Positions 35,382-44,765 are shown, counted from the stretch's first letter. The stretch: DNA of 64,000 nucleotides from Euryarchaeota archaeon UBA605 (GCA_002504905.1 DATY01000013.1:1-64000), one strand, 5' to 3'. Program-made: numbers and translations. The notes: generated from the sequence alone by a model not told the origin.

Positions 35382-36095
35382 TTATTTATCTATGTTTAAG
35401 GCATTAAGTAAATCATCACCAGTAATCATTGGAATATTATGTTTTGATGCATATGCTCTTGCATCTTCAACCGAAAGAGCCCCATCTCCATCTGGTTGTA
35501 GCATTTCAGCACCTATCGTCGCAGGAACTTGTCCTGCCAGTCTAGCGATAGCCACTGCTAATTCTGTATGACCTTGTCTAGATGACAACCCGCCAGGTGA
35601 TTCTCTGCATACAGGTATGTGGCCTGGTGTCCGAAATTCGTTCCCTAGTGCCTTATATGCATCTTCTCCGTCAATTGATTTTTCCATCAATTCGCCAGAT
35701 AATTCTCCAAATCTTTTGGTAGTCAGTGATCTGTCTCTATCGGTAATTCCTGTATATGTATCTCTGTGATTTATTGAAAGAGTAAATGCGGATCTTGTAT
35801 CATATTGTAAGTCATTAGTTACTAAATGTGATAATACAGGATTATCATTTACTAATTCTTGATGTGTGTGTAGGTCTTGTAGCCATGGCAAATCAAACAT
35901 TTGACCTATTTCGTCACCAATTGCCAAAAATAGCAATCCACCACAATCTATTCTCAGGCGCCTCATCACCGCTGGTGATGCAGCTGTGGCAGGCCAGAGT
36001 AAGTCTGTCTCTTTTTCTCGAAAATCTGAATCAAAAACCATTACAGGTTTACCTTGTGAAAATGCTCTAATTGCGTCCTCTACGCTGTCAGCCAT
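35382..36095 (-). CDS. ribB: 3,4-dihydroxy-2-butanone 4-phosphate synthase
   Basis: A 237-residue DHBP synthase, which converts ribulose 5-phosphate to the four-carbon unit of riboflavin. Active-site segments are FDSDFREKETDLLWPA (acidic metal site), NHRDTYTGITDRDRSLT, TPGHIPVCR and SRQGHTELAV. No GTP cyclohydrolase domain is fused. It is the first gene of ribB-ribL-ribE-ribH. A TTAACCG box (36130-36136, reverse strand) lies 35 nt upstream. GAGG just before the ATG serves as ribosome binding site. Confidence 0.95.
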   Translation of the reverse strand: MADSVEDAIRAFSQGKPVMVFDSDFREKETDLLWPATAASPAVMRRLRIDCGGLLFLAIGDEIGQMFDLPWLQDLHTHQELVNDNPVLSHLVTNDLQYDTRSAFTLSINHRDTYTGITDRDRSLTTKRFGELSGELMEKSIDGEDAYKALGNEFRTPGHIPVCRESPGGLSSRQGHTELAVAIARLAGQVPATIGAEMLQPDGDGALSVEDARAYASKHNIPMITGDDLLNALNIDK

Positions 36096-36186
36096 GCGCC
36101 TCGGAGGGGGTTCTGATAGGGGTTGTTTTCGGTTAAATGATTTATTTTAGCGGAGGGTTCTCATGTAGATATCCCTCGGAGACACT

Positions 36187-37047
36187 ATGGGTGACCAATT
36201 CGATGTAATGGTTCCTGTCCGTGTAGATTTATCTGGAGGATGGACTGATGTCAATCCTTATTGTACAGATTTCGGGGGAGAAGTGGTCAATTTTACAATT
36301 AATAAATTTGTTAAAGCCAATATTAATTTATCTGGAGAAGTCAGTTATAATTTTGATATTCCAATAGGTTCTGGATTAGGAACAAGTGGTTCTGTAAATG
36401 TTGCTCGAATTGCTCTATTGAGAAAGAGTGAAAATCTTTCATTAAGTGAAATTGCAGAAGCAGCATATCAAGCTGAAATTAAGTCTGGAAATAAATGTGG
36501 AAGACAAGACCAATGGGCTGCAACATTTGGTGGTTTTAATCGATTTATGTTCCATGGAGAAAATGTTGAAATAATGCCATTTGAACCAGCCCGTTCCGCT
36601 GTAAAATGGGTAAAAAAGCATCTTATAATTGCCCATACAGGAATCTCTCATAAGTCCGGAGAAATACAAGATCAAGTTTGGTCAAGATATGAAGCGGGAG
36701 ATAAAGAAGTGATTGAGGGACTCCATAGAATTCGTCACATAACTCGAAAATTAGCAGATTCCCTACAAAGAGACCAAAGACAACTTTTTGTAGAGTCTCT
36801 AAATGGAGTTTCAAGTGCAATTGATACCATTGATAAATCAATAAATGCTCCATTTTTATCAGTTATTCAACCTTTAATAGAAGATAGTAGTGTTATGGCT
36901 TGGAAAGCTTTAGGTGCTGGGTCAGGAGGCTGTGCTGCTATTTTATGCCACCCATTACATATCAAAAAAGTAAGAGGAGAAATTTCAAAATCAGGTTGGA
37001 AATTAATTGAATGGGATTATGAAAATACTGGAATCAGGATGAAATGA
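36187..37047 (+). CDS. GHMP sugar kinase, heptose-7-phosphate kinase/fucokinase-like
   Basis: A 286-residue GHMP kinase with RVDLSGGWTDVNPY at the N-terminus, the ATP loop IGSGLGTSGSVNVA and the C-terminal GAGSGGCAAIL. The LSGGWTD variant is typical of D-glycero-D-manno-heptose 7-phosphate kinase and fucokinase C-terminal domains. It therefore probably phosphorylates a sugar for glycan synthesis or salvage. The exact sugar is not deducible. GGAG lies 5 nt before the ATG. It is divergent from ribB and followed by the AmpG-like transporter. Confidence 0.85.
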   Translation: MGDQFDVMVPVRVDLSGGWTDVNPYCTDFGGEVVNFTINKFVKANINLSGEVSYNFDIPIGSGLGTSGSVNVARIALLRKSENLSLSEIAEAAYQAEIKSGNKCGRQDQWAATFGGFNRFMFHGENVEIMPFEPARSAVKWVKKHLIIAHTGISHKSGEIQDQVWSRYEAGDKEVIEGLHRIRHITRKLADSLQRDQRQLFVESLNGVSSAIDTIDKSINAPFLSVIQPLIEDSSVMAWKALGAGSGGCAAILCHPLHIKKVRGEISKSGWKLIEWDYENTGIRMK

Positions 37048-37098
37048 TAGTGAATAAATTGGGCGAAGACTCAAACGTCACTAATCATCCCCGAACTT

Positions 37099-39759
37099 AT
37101 GCAATCCACACGTCGTAGTCTAACTATTGCAGTTGTGCTACTGGTGACATTCAGTTATTTGTCTATGTTTGCAACTGCTCAATCTAGCTCTGTGGATAAT
37201 CATCCTACCAATGATGATCCATACATGTATTTCTGGGGTTCTGAGAATTTAGAAGATTGCTGGAATAATTTTGATAATCTAACACAAGGCTCCGCAGCGG
37301 AAGGTTATGGGGAGATATTATTCCCTGAAGGTCAGGATGTCGTAGTAGATTTTTCTTGTGATCTTCAAACTGGTTTTTCGGATGATTTCATTTTAGAAGT
37401 TAACGAAACAATTTCAATTAGGATGAAATTCAATATTGAATCTGGAAATTGTGGTGGAGCAGAATGTGATCTGACACTAACACTCTTCAGAGGTGATGAA
37501 GAGATATCTCAGCATACAGAGCCCGCAAACTCTGTTAACAATGGCAATGATTTTACGACAAATTGGGATATTTTAGTAAGTGAATCATTCCAGAGTTGGT
37601 CTAAAGATACTTCGACAACAATTACAATTTCTTATTCAGTTCCTGCCGAAGAAGGAGGTCTGTGTAATCCTCCACCCTTCAGCCCAATAGATGAGGATTG
37701 TTCTGGTAGTTTCCGAATGTACTATTCCGATGAGGATGGTTCTCCTGGTGATGTTTATGCTGAGTTCCCAATCTATGTTTCTTTATTAGATTCAGAAGCT
37801 AACTTAGGAAAAACATCTATCGGCCCAATTTTATTTATTCTTCCATTCCTTGCAGTTTTGGCTCTTTTGGGATGGGTGGCATTTCGTGAAGATTGGATGT
37901 CAAAGCAAAAATCTTCGGAACCATTTGATATGGGTGATTGGACATCAAAAAGTTTGAATAAAATCAATCCAACAATCTGGGGTCCTGAAGCAATCTCTGG
38001 TACCAAAAAAGCCTCAAAAGAATGGATGCAAGGTGGAGCATTAACTGAGAATAAAACACGTAGAGTAGTAACACTTTGTCTAATGTATTTCGCTCAAGGC
38101 CTCCCTTGGGGCTTTGCCAGTGTTACATTTGCTGCTTATCTAATCGACAATGGAACTCCTGTGGAAGATATAGCAATATTATTTGCTACAGTAGCTTTAC
38201 CTTGGACATTTAAGTGGATTTGGGGTCCAGTAGTAGATGCTATATTTATTGAGAAATATGGGCCTCGTAGGCAGTGGGTACTTTTCGCTCAAGCCGGAAT
38301 GGCATTGACATTAGGAAGCTTAATCCTTGTCGATAATCTTAATGAGCAAGTAGATTTAGTTACTAGAGTATTATTTGTCCACAATATATTTGCATCACTA
38401 CAAGATGTTGCTACAGACGCACTTGCTGTAGAAATTCTTCAACCAGATGAGGTAGCTAAAGTGAATGGCTTCATGTTTGCTGCTAAGAGACTGGGAATAA
38501 TTATCGGAGGCGCCGGATTAGGTGTTCTAATCGGTGTAATAGGTATTTCAGGAGTCATTATTGCGCAACTATCTCTACTACTATTAATAATGTGGATACC
38601 TCTTACTTTGATAGAAAAGCCAGGAATTAAGTTATTCCCATGGTCAAAGGTAGATGCAATAATTTTAGATACAGAAGATAATGAAGAAGTCATAGATGAA
38701 GATGAAACAGCAACTCCTTGGATTGATGAGAAAGAGTTCATGGCTGCTAAGAATGTAGGTTACAGCGTTTCTGAAGCGAGTATTTCAATAACAGCGTTCT
38801 TTACAATTGTAGGGCTCTCAATATGGTTTACTGGATTTGCTATTGATGTATTTACTATCGATTGGTCGTTTGGTGCTGATGTGAGGAAGATTACTAATCC
38901 AGTTAGTTACTTCTGTTTTTCCATTGTTCTATTACTATTCCCAATTAATTTCATTATGAAATACTTGGGTAATGAAGGCCCTACTTTACCAGAGGTCCCT
39001 AATCCATTTTCATTATTGCCTGTAGGGACTAAGAATACCGTTGCTAGAACTTCTTTTTACCTTGTGAAAGCATTTTCCGTCAGATCTGCTTTCATATTAA
39101 TTGGACTTTGTCTATTGGCTGACTTGTATTACTTTGTAGTACCGATTACATTTGATATTTTTATTAATGGTGCTGGTTGGTCACAACAAAAATATAACGG
39201 AATAGTTGGTGGAATAGTTGTATTTGGAGCAATGTTTGGTCAGATAATTGGTGGGTTCTTAGGTGATCGCTATGGAACTAGAAGAGTTGCAATGGTCTTC
39301 TTTATGGCACTTGCTTTTGCAAACGCTAGTCTAGCATTTTTGGAACCTTTGTGGACCAACACTACGATAATGACGACTTTCCTCATTCTCCAGGCGTTTA
39401 TTGCTGGAATTGCCTGGATTTGTGTTATCTCATTGACCATGAGACTCACATGGAGTAAAGTCGGTGGTACTCAATTCACTGCATACATGTCATTATTTAA
39501 TTTATCAGGAGTTTTTGCTTATACTATGACTGGAAGAATGATAGCGATATTCGATTATTCCACAGCGATTTACTTAGGTGCTGTGTTAACTATGGCTACA
39601 GTAATAATGTTAATTTTCATAGATGAAGATGAGACCGATAGAGTTCTTGAAGGTCGAATTAAAGATGGTGAAGTATGGGAAGAAGAAGATCCAGATACTG
39701 ATCTTGGTGAGAGGCCAGAATGGTGGAAGGAAGAAGATCTTCAACCTTCTACATCTTAG
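37099..39759 (+). CDS. AmpG/SLC33-like MFS transporter with N-terminal extracytoplasmic domain
   Basis: An 886-residue fusion. A signal peptide (about 1-27) leads to an extracytoplasmic beta-rich domain of about 200 residues containing paired cysteines. A membrane helix (about 238-262) and a cytoplasmic linker follow. The MFS domain from about 325 has YFAQGLPWGF, FKWIWGPVVDA and LQDVATDALAVEIL, typical of AmpG and acetyl-CoA transporter relatives. A long loop of about 100 residues splits the two MFS halves, and GDRYGTRR marks the second half. The tail is acidic. The cargo may be a sugar-peptide, glycan fragment or CoA ester. The ectodomain is not recognised. Confidence 0.85.
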   Translation: MQSTRRSLTIAVVLLVTFSYLSMFATAQSSSVDNHPTNDDPYMYFWGSENLEDCWNNFDNLTQGSAAEGYGEILFPEGQDVVVDFSCDLQTGFSDDFILEVNETISIRMKFNIESGNCGGAECDLTLTLFRGDEEISQHTEPANSVNNGNDFTTNWDILVSESFQSWSKDTSTTITISYSVPAEEGGLCNPPPFSPIDEDCSGSFRMYYSDEDGSPGDVYAEFPIYVSLLDSEANLGKTSIGPILFILPFLAVLALLGWVAFREDWMSKQKSSEPFDMGDWTSKSLNKINPTIWGPEAISGTKKASKEWMQGGALTENKTRRVVTLCLMYFAQGLPWGFASVTFAAYLIDNGTPVEDIAILFATVALPWTFKWIWGPVVDAIFIEKYGPRRQWVLFAQAGMALTLGSLILVDNLNEQVDLVTRVLFVHNIFASLQDVATDALAVEILQPDEVAKVNGFMFAAKRLGIIIGGAGLGVLIGVIGISGVIIAQLSLLLLIMWIPLTLIEKPGIKLFPWSKVDAIILDTEDNEEVIDEDETATPWIDEKEFMAAKNVGYSVSEASISITAFFTIVGLSIWFTGFAIDVFTIDWSFGADVRKITNPVSYFCFSIVLLLFPINFIMKYLGNEGPTLPEVPNPFSLLPVGTKNTVARTSFYLVKAFSVRSAFILIGLCLLADLYYFVVPITFDIFINGAGWSQQKYNGIVGGIVVFGAMFGQIIGGFLGDRYGTRRVAMVFFMALAFANASLAFLEPLWTNTTIMTTFLILQAFIAGIAWICVISLTMRLTWSKVGGTQFTAYMSLFNLSGVFAYTMTGRMIAIFDYSTAIYLGAVLTMATVIMLIFIDEDETDRVLEGRIKDGEVWEEEDPDTDLGERPEWWKEEDLQPSTS

Positions 39760-39833
39760 ATCAAATTGTATCTAATCATTTCCTCAGGTTAATTAGTAAG
39801 ACTCTATCAGATTAATTTACTGGTAGTGTAGAT

Positions 39834-40112
39834 ATGGAAAGATTCACTGAAATTTTAGAAGAATGTAATACTGATTTTCTACTTTTCACACAAACAATTT
39901 GTATTTACTGTAATCGTGCAAAGAATGTTTTAAGTTCTAAGAATTTGACTTTTTCAGAAATTAATTTTGACCATGAAGGTAATTTACGTTCAGACGTGGT
40001 TGAGATTACAGGGCATCGCACAGTTCCGATTTGCTTCGATATGAGGTATGAAAAACCAATTTTTATTGGAGGTTCCGATCATTTAATTGATTATTTTCAG
40101 AAAGGAAATTAG
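39834..40112 (+). CDS. Glutaredoxin
   Basis: A 92-residue glutaredoxin with a dithiol CIYC site (C23-C26), the cis-proline TVPICFD segment and a GGSDHLIDYF C-terminal helix. It is a small cytoplasmic thiol-disulfide exchanger; the usual partner glutathione may be replaced by another thiol in archaea. Its stop overlaps the convergent esterase stop by four bases. Confidence 0.93.
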   Translation: MERFTEILEECNTDFLLFTQTICIYCNRAKNVLSSKNLTFSEINFDHEGNLRSDVVEITGHRTVPICFDMRYEKPIFIGGSDHLIDYFQKGN

Positions 40113-40705
40113 GAATCTGCCATATTTTGAATAGCAGATTTCAATTCATCTAACTGATTTAGATTTACCATATGTCCCTTTTCATGCATTAGTCTAGTAA
40201 CTTCCCAGTCTGCTTGCTCAAAGATTTCAATATGCTCGATTCCCTGATTTATTGGTACTAAATGATCTTTAGAGCCGTGCATCCAAACAACTTTTCTAGG
40301 TTTCAAGAACGGTAATATTTCTCTCAGAGCATCCGGCCTAACAGTTTTCGTTCCAAGCAAAACTAGACCTTTTATTCTCTTTTGAATATCATATTCCATC
40401 ATTGCAGATGCTATTGCAGCGCCTTGAGAAAATCCTCCAACTATTATAGGGCCATCCGGAATTTCTGAAATCACGTTTATTACAGATTTTCTTACTTCTT
40501 CCAAAGCCTCTTGTTGTAGTGGCTCCGTTGGATCTTCCGATCTTAACCACCATGCGAATCCTCCTCTTGTAGGGTGAGGAATTTTTCCTTCCGGACAAAA
40601 TATGTCCCATCCTTTAGGAACTAATTGCTTCGCTAAAGGCTCCATTTTAGCTGAGGTGCCAGTCATTCCATGCATCATTACAAAGGTACCAGACATGATA
40701 ATCAT
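40109..40705 (-). CDS. Alpha/beta-hydrolase, phospholipase/carboxylesterase type
   Basis: A 198-residue alpha/beta-hydrolase of the acyl-protein-thioesterase/carboxylesterase group. It has an oxyanion MMHGMTGT start, nucleophile Ser in GGFSQGAAIA, Asp in HGSKDHLVP and His in EKGHMV. It would hydrolyse short acyl esters. There is no signal peptide, so it is cytoplasmic. The ATG at 40705 overlaps the stop of the upstream lipoprotein gene (TAATG), implying coupled translation; ATG 40696 is an alternative. Confidence 0.9.
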   Translation of the reverse strand: MIIMSGTFVMMHGMTGTSAKMEPLAKQLVPKGWDIFCPEGKIPHPTRGGFAWWLRSEDPTEPLQQEALEEVRKSVINVISEIPDGPIIVGGFSQGAAIASAMMEYDIQKRIKGLVLLGTKTVRPDALREILPFLKPRKVVWMHGSKDHLVPINQGIEHIEIFEQADWEVTRLMHEKGHMVNLNQLDELKSAIQNMADS

Positions 40706-41667
40706 TAGAGATTCCAAGTATAAGTAATTCCGCCAGCTAATAATATCCTCAAGTGTGTATCTCCAGTAAATGTAGCTGTAAGGGTATATTCTTGACTTGG
40801 ATAGGGAATAGTCCCCAATGTCCCTGTTTCTTCAGCACCTGGTCCCCAGAATCTTTCAAGAGCAGAAACTGATGTATGATCTCTCAATGTTAATGTAATT
40901 GTAGAACCTCCTCCACATGAAGCATCTAAGAAATATATCATTTCATTCCATTCTCCATCTTTTGGATGGTCGGATACGAGGAAAGTATCAACAAATTCTG
41001 CATCAGGGCCGCTATTATACCAATTATTACTGTACAAGTCACCACCTCTAACGAAGTACACATCTCCTGTGTGGCCTACTCCATTATCGGCATTCTTCAT
41101 TTTCAACTGTATTACTCCTTCCGAGTCTGTCCAAATAAATGATGAGAAAAATGCTATATTCCCATCAAATATGTAATCGATAGATGATCCATCACTAGCA
41201 GTTGCTCTGATTGATGCTATTGATGAGTCTACTGAGGATACTACTGCATTCCAGTCATTTCCAAATAAACTGAAACTCCATGCTTTATTCTTTTTCAGTG
41301 GAAAATCTAGAACATCTTTTGCCTCTCCATTTTCAAAAGGGCTTAATTGTTCATGTGTGATTCGACCAAGAAATGGATTATGATTCAGAACTGCGTGTCT
41401 TCTTGCTTCACCTATACTAGAAATAGCAAGCATGTAAGCAGTTCCATCTTCTTCGATGTCTGTTGTTGCGACTACTAACTTTGTTGTATCATCACTGTAG
41501 TCAGGCGTTGAGAATGTGTAAAGCCAGTAATCTCCTAATTCCCAGTTAGGAACAGAGATTTCTTCAGAACCAGAGTTTCCAGTAATTCCATCTGTAACTG
41601 CAGTACATCCAGTCATTGATGTTAGCAAAATTACCAACATAAAACCAATAGATGCTCCTCTAGCCAT
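40705..41667 (-). CDS. Lipoprotein of unknown function
   Basis: A 320-residue protein with a signal peptide and lipobox (LLTSMTGC, Cys near 21), then about 300 residues of beta-rich sequence. It has aromatic strands (NWELGDYWLYTF, FVDTFLVSDHP) and one CGGG motif. No known domain is recognised. The NWELGDYW phrase resembles NWELGINY in the protein at 15633-16586 and AWKINDRWNY in the PKD protein at 50554, suggesting a shared surface-protein fold start. It is cotranscribed with the esterase. Confidence 0.75.
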   Translation of the reverse strand: MARGASIGFMLVILLTSMTGCTAVTDGITGNSGSEEISVPNWELGDYWLYTFSTPDYSDDTTKLVVATTDIEEDGTAYMLAISSIGEARRHAVLNHNPFLGRITHEQLSPFENGEAKDVLDFPLKKNKAWSFSLFGNDWNAVVSSVDSSIASIRATASDGSSIDYIFDGNIAFFSSFIWTDSEGVIQLKMKNADNGVGHTGDVYFVRGGDLYSNNWYNSGPDAEFVDTFLVSDHPKDGEWNEMIYFLDASCGGGSTITLTLRDHTSVSALERFWGPGAEETGTLGTIPYPSQEYTLTATFTGDTHLRILLAGGITYTWNL

Positions 41668-41684
41668 ACAATGTCCTCTGGGTA

Positions 41685-41702
41685 GTTAGTCAAGAGACTA
41701 AC
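41685..41702. repeat. Perfect 7-bp inverted repeat between hppA and the lipoprotein gene
   Basis: GTTAGTC-AAGA-GACTAAC spans this site. It lies 12 nt past the hppA stop and 18 nt before the lipoprotein ATG, followed by a TTAACCG box at 41702-41708 (reverse strand). No T-run follows, so an operator or RNA hairpin is as likely as a terminator. Confidence 0.45.
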
Positions 41703-41713
41703 GGTTAACAGTT

Positions 41714-43780
41714 TCAAAGAAGACCATTTTCAGTTAATTTACCTGTCCCAGCCAGTACAACTGCAACAATTGACATTAATTTAATCAGAATATTCAGTGA
41801 AGGTCCGGATGTATCTTTGAATGGATCTCCAATTGTATCTCCAATCACAGCTGCGTCATGAGCAGCATCTCCCTTTTCTGCTCCATTAATATGTCCTTGT
41901 TCAATAGCCTTCTTCGCATTATCCCAAGCTCCACCAGCATTTGCCATAAATAGAGCCATTAAAACTCCTGTAACTAACGAACCAGCTAATAGGCCACCTA
42001 AAGCATCCCATCCTAGAATAAATCCTACAATTACAGGTGCTGAGACTGCAACCACACCTGGTCCAACCATTTCTCTTAGTGCTGCCTGTGTAGAAATATC
42101 AACGCATTTCTTAGAGTCAGGCTTTACACCTTCTTTGCCTTCCAACAATCCTGGAATTTCTTTGAATTGTCTTCTAATCTCTATTACCATATCACCTGCA
42201 GCCTTACCGACTGAAGTCATTGTCATTGCTGCAACAACGAATGGTAATCCTCCTCCAATCAAGAGTCCAATTACAACCATTGGATTTGTTAAATCCAAGT
42301 CCAAAGTTCCATCAATTGCAGCCGTGTAAGCAGCAAATAATGCCAATGCAGTTAGTGCAGCAGATCCTATTGCGAATCCTTTACCTACTGCTGCAGTAGT
42401 ATTTCCAATTGAATCTAATTCATCGGTAATTGCTCGCACTTCCTTTCCTAGAGAACTCATTTCAGCGATTCCACCTGCGTTATCTGCAACAGGCCCATAA
42501 GCGTCAACAGTCATTGTTACTCCAACTGTAGCTAACATTCCCATAGCTGCCATTGCAATGCCATAAAGTCCCATTTCTCCACCATCATTAAATTCATTTG
42601 CTCCGAGAATACCCAAAGAAATTAGAATTATTGGCAAGAAAGTCGACATCATTCCAACAGACAGTCCTGCGATTGCGTTAGTAGCTGGACCGGTCTTAGA
42701 CATTTCACCAATGTGAGGAATCGCTCTAGTCTTGATTCCAAACACAGGCTCAATACCTGTGTAGTATTCAGTTACTAAACCAATCATTATTCCAACAATA
42801 CTTCCGAGAACAACTGAATGCATTACTCCGATTTCAACATCAATTAACCCTTGTTCAATTGATAGATAACCTCCTGCCCAAAACAATATTGCTGCTATAA
42901 ATGTGGTATTTCTAAGAGCAGCGGCTGCATCTGAACCGTTCTTTAAGAAAGTCATCGAGAATACACCAATAATTGATGCGACATATCCAATTAATCCAAG
43001 CATAATAGGCATCATGACATAATCAACACCCATGTCTTCAGAGTTACTTGCAATAATCATTGCAGCAATAATAGATCCAACAAATGATTCAAAAATATCT
43101 GCACCCATTCCTGCAACATCTCCCACATTGTCGCCAACATTGTCTGCAATAACTCCAGGATTTCGAGGATCATCTTCAGGTATTCCTGCTTCTACTTTGC
43201 CAACTAAATCAGCACCAACATCGGCAGCTTTGGTATATATCCCTCCACCAACACGTGCGAATAGAGCAATTGACGAAGCCCCCATTCCAAATCCTGCGGC
43301 AGCCGAAAGATTACTTCCTGAATCTTCTGCACCTAACCAATATGCAATTAGTGAGATTCCCAGTAGTCCTAGACCTCCCACCGAGAGTCCCATCACTGCT
43401 CCGCCGTTGTAAGATACTGCAAGAGCTCCTGCTTGCCCCTCATTTTTGGCAGCCATAGCAGTTCTTCCATTCGCCGATGTAGCGGCTCTCATTCCCGAGA
43501 ACCCAGCACCTACTGAAGCAGCAGCACCTGCTAAGAACGCTACAGCAGTCTCAATATCATTTAGCCATGCAAGTAATACGCCTACCACAATAACAAATAT
43601 ACTCAATACTCTATATTCTGCTTTCAAGAAGGCCATAGCTCCATCTTGTATCTCTTGTGTTATATCGGCCACAACTTCATTATCAATCTCTACACTGTTC
43701 ACTCTATTGTATAGTACAAATGCAATTAGAAGCCCTAAAACTCCTGCTGCTGCTGCAATTAATGGTATATTTTCTAACAT
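41714..43780 (-). CDS. hppA: Membrane-bound ion-pumping pyrophosphatase
   Basis: A 688-residue, about 16-helix protein that couples pyrophosphate hydrolysis to ion export. The PPi site is seen in DVGADLVGKVEAGIPEDDPRNP and IADNVGDNVGD, with a second acidic site DNAGGIAEMS and GDTIGDPFKDTSGPS. The segment GNTTAAVGKG has Ala and Gly where potassium-independent enzymes have Lys and Thr, so this is predicted to be K+-dependent. H+ versus Na+ pumping is not decided. The ATG at 43780 with AGGTGA upstream is preferred to GTG 43789. A TATA-like GATTATAAGC lies near 43816-43825. Confidence 0.97.
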   Translation of the reverse strand: MLENIPLIAAAAGVLGLLIAFVLYNRVNSVEIDNEVVADITQEIQDGAMAFLKAEYRVLSIFVIVVGVLLAWLNDIETAVAFLAGAAASVGAGFSGMRAATSANGRTAMAAKNEGQAGALAVSYNGGAVMGLSVGGLGLLGISLIAYWLGAEDSGSNLSAAAGFGMGASSIALFARVGGGIYTKAADVGADLVGKVEAGIPEDDPRNPGVIADNVGDNVGDVAGMGADIFESFVGSIIAAMIIASNSEDMGVDYVMMPIMLGLIGYVASIIGVFSMTFLKNGSDAAAALRNTTFIAAILFWAGGYLSIEQGLIDVEIGVMHSVVLGSIVGIMIGLVTEYYTGIEPVFGIKTRAIPHIGEMSKTGPATNAIAGLSVGMMSTFLPIILISLGILGANEFNDGGEMGLYGIAMAAMGMLATVGVTMTVDAYGPVADNAGGIAEMSSLGKEVRAITDELDSIGNTTAAVGKGFAIGSAALTALALFAAYTAAIDGTLDLDLTNPMVVIGLLIGGGLPFVVAAMTMTSVGKAAGDMVIEIRRQFKEIPGLLEGKEGVKPDSKKCVDISTQAALREMVGPGVVAVSAPVIVGFILGWDALGGLLAGSLVTGVLMALFMANAGGAWDNAKKAIEQGHINGAEKGDAAHDAAVIGDTIGDPFKDTSGPSLNILIKLMSIVAVVLAGTGKLTENGLL

Positions 43781-43860
43781 GGTATTCACCTTTGTGACCC
43801 GCCGACAAAAGACTTGCTTATAATCAGAATCCTAAAGAAAGCCCATTTAATCAGTACTGA

Positions 43861-44760
43861 TTATACTTTTTCTAAGACGATTTTAGCAAAAGAACTCAAA
43901 ATACCTGCTCCATCATGTTCACCTCTAAATGATTTATATTCCTCTTCTGAAATATGTCCCCAACCATATGCTCTTTCAATCCTCTTTCTTGCGGCTTCTG
44001 GATGAAATTGTATTCCCCATGCAGGCATTGGATTTCCTGTTTCATCATTTACTCTAACTGCGGTAACCATGTTGTGAGATGTCTTACTAAGTAGTGTACA
44101 ATTCTCTGGAATTGTCATTACATGATCTTGGTGACTAAATAATCCTGAGATTTTCTCATTGCTTTCTACATGCGTTGTTAATAAAATATCATTTTCACCT
44201 TCTTCAGTGAGTTCAAGGTCCCATATTCCACTAGACAATGATTCTGCTCTCTCTATTTGCGATCCTAATGAATGACATAGTAATTGATGACCGAAACAAA
44301 TTCCTAGAGTCGGAATTCCTGATTTCGCTGCCGCTCTAAACATGGTCTCAGTAGGCCCCATCCATTCTTCCCAGATACTTACATTTCTCCTAGACCCTGA
44401 ACAAACTACTGCATCTAATTTGATTTCATTAATCCAATTTCTCATTCCTTCTTCATCTTGATGCATTGGCATTATAATTCTTTTAAAATGAACGTTTCTT
44501 CCATTCATTGTGACATTTGTCTCGCTCCAAAACTCATATTCATAATCCCAATGCGGAACATCTGCTTCCACGAGATTAATTTCTGATTCTTGTAAAACCT
44601 TTTTACCAGAATTAAATGATTGCATTTGAGGGGTAACCAATAATACTTCAACATCTGATAATGCTGCCATTGGCTTAATTACTTCCTGATTTCCTCCATG
44701 TCCAAATTCAGCTCTTTCTACTAATAAATCAATCATTAATACTCTCAATGAAGTACTCAT
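43861..44760 (-). CDS. Class I glutamine amidotransferase (GMP synthase-like)
   Basis: A 299-residue amidotransferase domain protein with nucleophile Cys155 in GICFGHQLL, and His-x-Glu in GIQFHPEAAR. About 110 N-terminal residues precede the canonical domain. No synthetase domain is attached. The family releases ammonia from glutamine or acts as a gamma-glutamyl hydrolase, as in stand-alone YfeJ/GuaA-like proteins; the acceptor is unknown. The ATG at 44760 is chosen. A 6-bp dyad (44766-44784) abuts the start, in the gap shared with the divergent NifU-like gene. Confidence 0.85.
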   Translation of the reverse strand: MSTSLRVLMIDLLVERAEFGHGGNQEVIKPMAALSDVEVLLVTPQMQSFNSGKKVLQESEINLVEADVPHWDYEYEFWSETNVTMNGRNVHFKRIIMPMHQDEEGMRNWINEIKLDAVVCSGSRRNVSIWEEWMGPTETMFRAAAKSGIPTLGICFGHQLLCHSLGSQIERAESLSSGIWDLELTEEGENDILLTTHVESNEKISGLFSHQDHVMTIPENCTLLSKTSHNMVTAVRVNDETGNPMPAWGIQFHPEAARKRIERAYGWGHISEEEYKSFRGEHDGAGILSSFAKIVLEKV

Positions 44761-44765
44761 CAAGT

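Noticed and set aside
36099..36181. Repeated CCTCGGAG near the ribB and GHMP kinase starts
   Set aside because: Each copy contains a ribosome binding site in the expected position for its own gene, so the similarity is explained by that.
43032..43823. Two long forward frames opposite hppA
   Set aside because: They are antisense shadows of a strongly conserved membrane pyrophosphatase and are rich in Ala, Pro and Ser.
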